7,343 nucleotides of DNA. Origin: JAKLKS01 sp964370855 (GTDB lineage Bacteria > Planctomycetota > JAJSAM01 > JAKLKS01). The stretch is taken from contig CAYJMF010000173.1 of assembly GCA_964370855.1 (NCBI GenBank), positions 1 through 7,343 on the forward strand, given 5' to 3'. The position numbers and the translations under genes are program-made. Positions 1 to 4,057 of this stretch are shown here, in pieces. How positions within the stretch are numbered: the stretch's first letter is position 1; the number at the start of each line of letters is the position of its first letter. The notes under the pieces are model-generated. The model was not told the DNA's origin, did no database searches, and saw only the letters and a program-made list of their open reading frames with translations.

Positions 1-2
1 TC

Positions 3-38
3 GAGGAGCGCGAAGGCGTCAAGCACCTGCTGGGCTGA
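3..38 (+). CDS. C-terminal end of an unidentified protein (5' end outside window)
   Basis: Reading frame 3 gives EEREGVKHLLG followed by TGA at 36-38. The codons (GAG, CGC, GTC, CTG, GGC) match the G/C-ending usage of the other genes here, and an untranslated spacer rich in C runs starts right after the stop. Eleven residues are too few to name a family. It may equally be a chance open frame at the window edge. Confidence 0.35.
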   Translation, partial: EEREGVKHLLG

Positions 39-60
39 GGCACCGCCGTGGCGCACGCCA

Positions 61-106
61 CCCCACCCCCCCCCGCCCCCCCCGGGCGCCCCCCCCCCCC
101 CCCCCC
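61..106. repeat. Cytosine homopolymer tract (runs of C4, C9, C8, C18)
   Basis: The plus strand reads runs of 4, 9, 8 and 18 C interrupted only by A65, G75 and GGGCG at 84-88. The minus strand is therefore a set of long G runs that could form G-quadruplexes, and the plus strand could form an i-motif. The run lengths may be sequencing or assembly approximations, because homopolymers this long are error-prone. Confidence 0.8.
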
Positions 107-333
107 ACCGCAGGTGAGGCTGAGGCGGGGATCCGAGACGTCCTTTGGCGCTGCGGGGGAATCCTCGGGATCGGGGCATTGGATCCTGGGGGACGGCGTT
201 CACCGGTCGTGCCTTGACTGAACCGGAACTCCGCCAGGGTGCACGCCACCCCCCCCTCCTTTGAGCCTCGATCTCGCACCCCCCGCTCTGGATCCTCCGG
301 CAGGTTCGACCTCGCCGCCTCCCTCCTCCCTAC

Positions 334-383
334 GCTCCCGACGGGGAGCATCGGATCCGTTCCCGATGCTCCCCGTCGGGAGC
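334..383. repeat. 21-bp perfect inverted repeat with self-complementary arms
   Basis: The arm 334-354 is the exact reverse complement of 363-383, with the 8-nt loop ATCCGTTC. Each arm also contains its own hairpin: GCTCCC-GACG-GGGAGC at 334-349 and GCTCCC-CGTC-GGGAGC at 368-383. The DNA can thus fold either as one long stem or as two short ones. It lies between two gene ends that face each other, so a bidirectional transcription end is plausible, but no T-run follows on either strand. A REP-type palindromic repeat is the alternative. Confidence 0.85.
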
Positions 384-384
384 C

Positions 385-402
385 GCGCGCCGGTAGGCGC
401 GC
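385..402. repeat. 7-bp hairpin directly beside the long inverted repeat
   Basis: GCGCGCC (385-391), loop GGTA, GGCGCGC (396-402) form a perfect stem starting 2 nt after the 334-383 inverted repeat. Side by side, the two look like a composite structure at the 3' side of the glycosyltransferase gene. Confidence 0.6.
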
Positions 403-457
403 ATCGCCCGGGGAGAACCCGATCGCGGCGGCGACGATCCGGCGAGAGCCCATCGCC

Positions 458-493
458 CAACCCCGATGAATCGGGTCGGGTACCGTCTTTCCC
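458..493 (+). repeat. 36-bp repeat unit, copy 1, next to glycosyltransferase stop
   Basis: This copy matches 2137-2172 at 34 of 36 positions; the first 29 bases, 458-486, are identical. It matches the reverse complement of 2071-2106 at 32 of 36. Its core CCCGATGAATCGGG is itself palindromic, so the minus-strand RNA can form CCCGA-UUCA-UCGGG. The unit ends 2 nt from the glycosyltransferase stop codon (496-498). It lacks a neighbouring inverted partner on its left, unlike copies 2 and 3. Confidence 0.85.
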
Positions 494-495
494 TC

Positions 496-2070
496 CTACC
501 GGACCGCCTCCACCCGCCACGCGCGCAGCGCGCCCGCCTCCGCCGCCGGGGGGCCGGCCCCCTCCCCGGGGAAGCCCGGGGGGACGCGGCCGTCCTCCTG
601 CCCGAGGACGAGGAAGGTCGGGGCGTCGGGTCCCCGCAGGAACTCCCGGAGCGCCGCGGCCCGCTCCGCCGCCGCGGCGGGGGGGGCGCCGGGGGGGACG
701 CCGAAGCGGCGGAGGAGGCGGACGTCGCCGGCCCCCGCGTACCAGGCGGCGCGGGGCTCCCCGAAGGTGGCGACGCGGACGGGGCCCGGCGTCTCCCGCG
801 ACAGCTCCCGTAGTTGCAGCCCGAGATTCCGCGCATCCCTCCCCGAAGCGTCGCGCTGGAGGAGGGCCCCGGCGAGGAGGCCGCCCCCGACGGCGGCGGC
901 GAGGAGCCCCAGCGCCGCGACGGGGCGGCGGAGCGGTCCGCCGAGCCGCCCGAGGAGGGCGGCCCCGTCCATGAAGCCGCGGCCCGCGAAGGGGAGGAGG
1001 AGGAGGGCCGCCATGGAGGCGTGCCTCCTCCCCCCGTACCCGTAGCGCCACTCGAGGAGCACGACGCCGCCGAGGAAGAGGGCCGCGGCGGCGGCGACGA
1101 AGAGCGGGGGGCCGAGCACCTTGCCGCACCGCTTCGCCCCGGCGAGCCCCCCGAGCCCGAGGAGGACGAAGACCACGACCGCCGGGTGGAGGGCCTCGGC
1201 GAGGGCGCCGAGGGCCTGGAGGGCGGCGGCGGGGAGTCCGTGGCGCTCCGCCGGCACCGCGCCGCCGGGATCCGCCGGGGGCTCGACGCCGGCGAGGACG
1301 GCGGCGCTCTTCCCGGGGACGATCTCGAGGCGGTCCCGCGCCCCCCCCGCGGCGGCCATCCACGGGAGCGCGAGGGCGGCGAAGAGCCCCGCCGCCGCTC
1401 CCGCCCCGGCGAGACGGTTCCTCCACGGGCGCCCGGCCCCCCGGAGGAGCGGTGCGAGGACCGCCAGCGGGACCAGGGCGAGCCCCTCGGGGCGGGCGAG
1501 GAAGGCGGCCCCCGCGAGGAGCCCCGCCGCGGCGCCGTCCCGGGCCGGCCTCCAGTGGCGGGACGCGCGGAGCGCGAAGAGGACGGAGAGGAGCGACAAC
1601 AGGAAGAGGGGTGGCTCCGCCAGCGCCGTGGAGCCGATGCGGACCAGCGGCGGCGCCACGGCGTAGAGGAGGAGGGCCGCGTTGGCGGCGTCCCCGTCGA
1701 ACATCCTCCGGGCGAGGGCGTGGAGCGGGAGGGCCGCAGCGGCTCCGCAGAGCACCGCCACCACGGTGAGGGCGGCGACGGGGTCGAGGCCGAGGGCGGA
1801 GAGCGGCGCGGCGAGGGCCGGGGCGAGGGGCGGGTGGGGGGCGGAGAGGAGGGCGTCGAGGGAGCCCCCCGCGAGGGCGCGCACCGTCTCCGCGAGGGCG
1901 ATGCCGTCCCGCGGGGGCACCGGGTCGAGGAGGGCCGCGGCGGTCCGCACGAGGAGGGCCGCCCCGGCCAACGCGAAGGCGGCGCGGGGCAGCGGCGGCG
2001 GGGGGGCGAGCACCGCCGGAACGGGGCACGGCTCGGGGAGCGCGAGGCCGTCGGGGAGGTCGCGGGTCAC
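496..2070 (-). CDS. Polytopic membrane glycosyltransferase, family 39 (PMT/ArnT-like)
   Basis: This 524-residue protein has many hydrophobic segments beginning near residue 30. Motifs follow the PMT/ArnT/Rgt fold: an Asp in a short extracytoplasmic loop (DPVPPRDG, D55), HPP at 79-81, TALAEPPLF at 148-156 and RPEG at 193-196. Members of this fold move sugars from polyprenyl-phosphate donors onto lipids or proteins on the outer side of the inner membrane. The donor and acceptor here cannot be told. The C-terminal part (from about residue 400) is a soluble-looking domain ending in WRVEAVR. The start is GTG at 2068-2070, the first possible start after an in-frame TGA at 2095-2097. No Shine-Dalgarno sequence is visible, because the 36-bp repeat lies directly upstream. 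A GTG at residue 20 is an alternative. It lies downstream of the XRE gene on the same strand and is probably co-transcribed with it. Confidence 0.85.
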   Translation of the reverse strand: MTRDLPDGLALPEPCPVPAVLAPPPPLPRAAFALAGAALLVRTAAALLDPVPPRDGIALAETVRALAGGSLDALLSAPHPPLAPALAAPLSALGLDPVAALTVVAVLCGAAAALPLHALARRMFDGDAANAALLLYAVAPPLVRIGSTALAEPPLFLLSLLSVLFALRASRHWRPARDGAAAGLLAGAAFLARPEGLALVPLAVLAPLLRGAGRPWRNRLAGAGAAAGLFAALALPWMAAAGGARDRLEIVPGKSAAVLAGVEPPADPGGAVPAERHGLPAAALQALGALAEALHPAVVVFVLLGLGGLAGAKRCGKVLGPPLFVAAAAALFLGGVVLLEWRYGYGGRRHASMAALLLLPFAGRGFMDGAALLGRLGGPLRRPVAALGLLAAAVGGGLLAGALLQRDASGRDARNLGLQLRELSRETPGPVRVATFGEPRAAWYAGAGDVRLLRRFGVPPGAPPAAAAERAAALREFLRGPDAPTFLVLGQEDGRVPPGFPGEGAGPPAAEAGALRAWRVEAVR

Positions 2071-2172
2071 GGGGTATACGGTACCCGACCCGATTCAACG
2101 GGGTTGAGGAGTCCGTCGCTGGCGGCGGGCTCGCGTCAACCCCGATGAATCGGGTCGGGTACCGTATTCCCC
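2071..2172. repeat. 36-bp inverted repeat pair (copies 2 and 3) filling the XRE-glycosyltransferase gap
   Basis: Arm 2071-2106 and the reverse complement of 2137-2172 agree at 34 of 36 positions, around a 30-nt spacer (2107-2136). The element begins at the base next to the glycosyltransferase GTG codon and ends on the last base of the XRE stop codon (2172-2174), so it occupies the whole intergenic space. In the minus-strand transcript it would fold into a long stem placing the XRE stop codon beside the glycosyltransferase start codon. It has the size and form of a small palindromic intergenic element or MITE. It could end transcription, protect mRNA ends or control translation of the second gene. 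No T-run follows, so it is not a textbook intrinsic terminator. Confidence 0.85.
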
Positions 2173-2942
2173 TACTTCCGCCGGAGGCTCCTCCGCACTT
2201 CCACGACGACGCCGCGCACGCCGGTGGTCCCGGAGCCGAAGCGGACGAGGCGGCTTTCGCCTTCCCCCTCGACGAGCACGAGGTCCCCCTCCTTCGGCGC
2301 CGTCCCCTCCTCCACGACGAGGGAGTCGCCGGGATGCACCTCCGGGGGGAACCCGGCGCCGGGAGCGGGAAGGACGCGGACGGCGGGGGAGGGGCCGGCC
2401 TCCCGGACGACGGCGGGGGCGGCCTCGAGGACCTTCCGCCGGTCCTCCTCGGGGAGGGCGTCCAGCATCTCCCGGGAGCGGGCCTGGAAGGTGCGCACGT
2501 CGGGGGAGGTGCGGGCGAGGTCGAGGAGCCGGTCGATGGCCTCCACGATGCGGGCCCCGAGGCTCGGCGGGCGGTGGCCGAGCCGCTGGAACGGGACCCC
2601 CGAGGGATGGATGTTCCAGAGGGAGAGGGGGAAGAGGGCCTCGGCGGTGCGCTCCCGCATCTCCCGCTCGAGGGCGGCCTGGCGCGTCAGCCGCTCCACG
2701 GAGCGGCGGAGATCGTCGGGGGCGCGGTCGAGGTGGGCGACCTCGAGGGCCTCGACCTCGCCGAGGGAGAGGGCCTTGGCGATCTTCCGGACCACCCGGT
2801 CCGAGGGGGCCGGCTTCTTCCCCGACTCGAGGAGCGAGATGTAGGAGCCGGTCAGTCCGCAGGCCCCGGCGAGGGCGACCTGGGTGATCCCCGCCTTCTC
2901 GCGGGCGGCGCGGAGGAAACCGGCGAACTGTCCGATGGCCAT
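2172..2942 (-). CDS. XRE-family regulator with LexA/S24-like C-terminal domain
   Basis: The 256-residue protein opens with a Cro/CI-type helix-turn-helix: residues 6-58, with TQVALAGACGLTGSYISLLESG at 20-41 carrying the turn and recognition helix. A charged helical middle region follows (about 65-190). The C-terminus (198-256: HPGDSLVV, EGDLVLVEG, GESRLVRFG, VRGVVVEV) resembles the beta-rich LexA/CI S24 fold. The catalytic serine motif (GxSM) is absent, and the position of the LexA lysine (VKRL) reads LVRF, so self-cleavage seems unlikely. I chose ATG 2940-2942 because GGAG lies 9 nt upstream and the fold starts there. An ATG at 2988-2990 would add 16 residues translated from a G-run hairpin. 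It probably represses the divergent promoter and possibly itself. The target genes are unknown. Confidence 0.85.
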   Translation of the reverse strand: MAIGQFAGFLRAAREKAGITQVALAGACGLTGSYISLLESGKKPAPSDRVVRKIAKALSLGEVEALEVAHLDRAPDDLRRSVERLTRQAALEREMRERTAEALFPLSLWNIHPSGVPFQRLGHRPPSLGARIVEAIDRLLDLARTSPDVRTFQARSREMLDALPEEDRRKVLEAAPAVVREAGPSPAVRVLPAPGAGFPPEVHPGDSLVVEEGTAPKEGDLVLVEGEGESRLVRFGSGTTGVRGVVVEVRRSLRRK

Positions 2943-2957
2943 GGCAAGAGGCTCCGA

Positions 2958-2988
2958 GGGGGGAGGGGGGAGAAACCCCCCTCCCCCC
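2958..2988 (-). promoter_or_regulatory. Perfect G6AG6/C6TC6 hairpin in the XRE gene leader
   Basis: GGGGGGAGGGGGG (2958-2970) and CCCCCCTCCCCCC (2976-2988) form a 13-bp perfect stem with loop AGAAA. In the minus-strand transcript its 3' arm ends 15 nt before the start codon, and the GGAG ribosome site (2952-2955) follows after 2 nt. Such a stem would strongly influence transcript passage or ribosome access. The G runs might alternatively pair as a two-run quadruplex. Confidence 0.75.
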
Positions 2989-3017
2989 ATATTGAACCCC
3001 GGCTAGGGAGATTCGTA

Positions 3018-3029
3018 CTAACTGGTTAG
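3018..3029. promoter_or_regulatory. Operator-like palindrome 1 (CTAACTGGTTAG)
   Basis: The sequence has the form CTAAC-N2-GTTAG, the same as palindrome 2. The centres are 39 bp apart. It sits 76 bp upstream of the XRE start codon, between the two divergent transcription units. This is a typical place for autoregulation by a CI-like repressor. Which protein binds is inference. Confidence 0.55.
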
Positions 3030-3052
3030 ACGAAGGAGAGGCGGAAATGTTC

Positions 3053-3081
3053 TTGACTAACTAGTTAGTATGTCGTAGACT
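3053..3081 (+). promoter_or_regulatory. Sigma70-type promoter overlapped by an operator
   Basis: TTGACT (3053-3058) is followed after exactly 17 nt by TAGACT (3076-3081), 5 of 6 and 4 of 6 matches to the bacterial housekeeping consensus. This is notable in a region this GC-rich. The perfect 14-bp palindrome at 3056-3069 overlaps the -35 box and lies in the spacer, so bound protein would block polymerase. Expected transcription start is near 3088. Confidence 0.6.
3056..3069. promoter_or_regulatory. Operator-like palindrome 2 (ACTAACTAGTTAGT)
   Basis: This is a perfect 14-bp palindrome sharing the CTAAC-N2-GTTAG form with 3018-3029. It lies inside the TTGACT/TAGACT promoter. The nearest candidate binder is the divergently encoded XRE regulator. 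A lone half site GTTAG also occurs at 3389-3393. Confidence 0.6.
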
Positions 3082-3087
3082 GGGGGT

Positions 3088-3209
3088 GTCTTCCAGGCGA
3101 CGGGGCCAGCGGGCATGGTGCCCGGTCGGCATCCGCCGGGGTCCTCAAAGTCCGCGCACACGGGAACAGGCAGGACGCGATCGGACCTCGGGGCGGCCCT
3201 GGCCCCGTC
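3088..3209 (+). ncRNA. Possible structured RNA or long 5' leader
   Basis: An 11-bp perfect pairing (3099-3109 with 3199-3209, core GGGGCCAG/CTGGCCCC) would close a domain starting about 11 nt after the predicted transcription start. Inside it CGGGCA-TGG-TGCCCG (3110-3124) forms a hairpin, and further GTCC/GGAC segments could pair. I do not recognise a known family (not tRNA, SRP RNA, RNase P or tmRNA by eye). No clear terminator follows, so it could simply be the 5' part of a long leader of the Skp-like gene. GC-rich DNA yields such pairings by chance fairly often. Confidence 0.25.
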
Positions 3210-3283
3210 CATCTACTGGAGGATGTCGGGGAGCGGTGATGGGAAGAGGTGATGACGGCCAATGGTGTCGGGAAACTGTCCAC

Positions 3284-3321
3284 ATTGGCGGATTGTGGCT
3301 GAATTGGCGCAATGTGGCGGA
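3284..3321 (+). repeat. Imperfect tandem repeat of a 19-nt unit
   Basis: The units 3284-3302 (ATTGGCGGATTGTGGCTGA) and 3303-3321 (ATTGGCGCAATGTGGCGGA) agree at 16 of 19 positions. Two direct 19-nt units (close to two helical turns) are a usual form of activator binding sites. They lie about 120-160 bp upstream of the sigma54-like promoter, where enhancer-binding proteins commonly sit. Confidence 0.5.
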
Positions 3322-3441
3322 ATATGGGTGTTGTGACGTGGGGATTCGGACAGTGGGATGGATGATGTTACCTGTTGTATGAACTTGAGTTAGGTAATTG
3401 TTGTTGGTGATTGTCGAGATTCTCCTTCCCACCAAGCTCCT

Positions 3442-3457
3442 TGGCACCCCATTTGGA
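3442..3457 (+). promoter_or_regulatory. Sigma54-like promoter for the Skp-like gene
   Basis: TGGCAC (3442-3447), then CCCA and TTTGGA (3452-3457), match the sigma54 pattern TGGCAC-N5-TTGCA in the -24 box and in the required 10 nt between the two dinucleotides. The -12 dinucleotide is GG instead of the nearly invariant GC, which weakens the call. Transcription would start near 3468, giving a leader of about 47 nt. Confidence 0.35.
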
Positions 3458-3514
3458 ATAGGACCTCCCGTCGAGACCCGGACAAGGTAAGGGTTCCGGC
3501 CACGGAGGGGTGGT

Positions 3515-3958
3515 ATGAAGGGCATGAAGCTGCGGAACCTGGTTCTCTTCGGCGCTCTCCTCCTCCTCTCCTCCCCGTCGTCGGTCCTGGCGGGGGACAC
3601 CGACACCACCAAGGAAGTGAAGGAAGAGCGGCCCACCGTGGACGCCACCCAGGTCTACTACGGGAAGGCCTCCACCTGCAAGGCGCCGGCCGTGGTCGAT
3701 GCCGACCGGGCCTTCCGCTCCATCGCCGAGTACAAGAAGATCCTCGACGAGAAGCTCACAGAGACCGACGTCCGCTACTCCCTCCTCATGGTGAAGGCCA
3801 CGAAGAAGTTCAAGGCCGCCGTGGAGTCCGCGGCGACGGCCGGCGCCTACGACCTGGTCGGCAACACCGGTTCCGTCACCTGGGCCGGCCACGAAGTCCC
3901 CGACATCACCGACGCGGTCCTCCTGAAGATCCAGGAGGCCGAGAAGTCCACGAACTGA
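3515..3958 (+). CDS. Secreted Skp/OmpH-like periplasmic chaperone, short form
   Basis: Residues 1-26 form a signal peptide (basic MKGMKLRN, a hydrophobic stretch, cleavage after SSVLA). The mature part matches the OmpH/Skp layout: a first strand and helix APAVVDADRAFRSI (57-70), a Lys/Glu-rich helix (72-107), then the conserved end GAYDLVGNTGSV (110-121) and PDITDAVLLKI (129-139), comparable to the YDLV and DIT-VL segments of the family. The helical arms are clearly shorter than in E. coli Skp. Skp holds unfolded outer-membrane proteins in the periplasm. Here the client could be the secretin encoded next, an inference from adjacency. ATG 3515 is preceded by GGAGG at 3504-3508 with a 6-nt gap. 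M4 is a possible alternative start. There is one cysteine (C55) in the mature part. Confidence 0.7.
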   Translation: MKGMKLRNLVLFGALLLLSSPSSVLAGDTDTTKEVKEERPTVDATQVYYGKASTCKAPAVVDADRAFRSIAEYKKILDEKLTETDVRYSLLMVKATKKFKAAVESAATAGAYDLVGNTGSVTWAGHEVPDITDAVLLKIQEAEKSTN

Positions 3959-4057
3959 TGGCGGGCAACTGACGTCGGGCAACGGACGGCGGGGATGACG
4001 GCCGGGGCGGCTCCTCCTCCCCACCCGGCCGCCCCCCACCCGGAACGGAGAACACCC

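Larger units (their letters stand above)
39..457. other. Gene-free spacer with low-complexity tract and hairpins
   Basis: I see no convincing gene here: the open frames on both strands are Arg/Pro/Gly-rich translations of GC-rich DNA. The stretch holds a small GTGGC/GCCAC hairpin at 48-61, a cytosine tract at 61-106, a second GGGTG/CACCC hairpin at 237-251 inside a partial repeat of the same GCACGCCACCCC sequence (53-64 and 241-252), the 21-bp inverted repeat at 334-383 and a 7-bp hairpin at 385-402. GGATCC occurs four times (129, 181, 290, 353). It separates a plus-strand gene end (38) from a minus-strand gene end (496), so it is a 3'-3' spacer and could hold transcription ends for both. Confidence 0.6.
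458..2106. mobile_element. Candidate single-gene unit bounded by inverted 36-bp repeats
   Basis: The glycosyltransferase frame (496-2070) is enclosed by inverted copies of the same repeat, 458-493 on the left and 2071-2106 on the right. They stop 2 nt from the stop codon and directly at the start codon. The arrangement resembles a cassette with terminal inverted repeats. Against a classical transposon, there is no transposase, no target-site duplication in the bases just outside (left ATCGCC, right AGGAGT), and no composition change in the enclosed gene. A genome-wide intergenic repeat that happens to bracket this gene is an equally good reading. Confidence 0.25.
3082..3514. other. Gene-free control region upstream of the Skp-like gene
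   Basis: I accept no protein gene here. The 98-codon plus-strand frame starting GTG at 3086 is rich in Arg, Trp and Cys and lacks the G/C-ending codons of the real genes. The first half holds complementary segments that could fold as RNA. The part 3231-3420 is only about 50% GC with roughly 74 G against 21 C by hand count, unlike everything else in the window. A 19-nt tandem repeat (3284-3321) and a sigma54-like promoter (3442-3457) follow. Confidence 0.6.

Noticed and set aside
200..2148. Long open frames on both strands overlapping the glycosyltransferase (plus 814-2148, minus 200-2098)
   Set aside because: They consist mostly of Arg, Pro, Gly and Glu and arise from high GC in other frames. 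Only 496-2070 on the minus strand has membrane segments and family motifs.
466..2165. Frames beginning MNRVGYR at 466, 2145 and (minus) 2098
   Set aside because: The shared start comes only from the repeat unit, which happens to contain ATGAATCGG or TTGAATCGG. The rest of each frame has no similarity to the others and no protein character.
2071..2172. Integron attC site
   Set aside because: Size and palindromy fit, but the GTTRRRY/RYYYAAC core boxes are not met (GTTGAGG and CGTCAAC fail), and no integrase is present.
2943..2990. ATG at 2988-2990 as XRE start
   Set aside because: The added 16 residues are encoded by the G6AG6 hairpin, and the later ATG has GGAG at a proper distance and begins the helix-turn-helix fold.
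3086..3382. 98-codon plus-strand frame next to the promoter, perhaps leaderless
   Set aside because: Third positions lack the G/C bias of true genes here, and the residues (many Arg, Trp, Cys, Gly) fit no fold. The minus-strand frame 3145-3648 is likewise a shadow.
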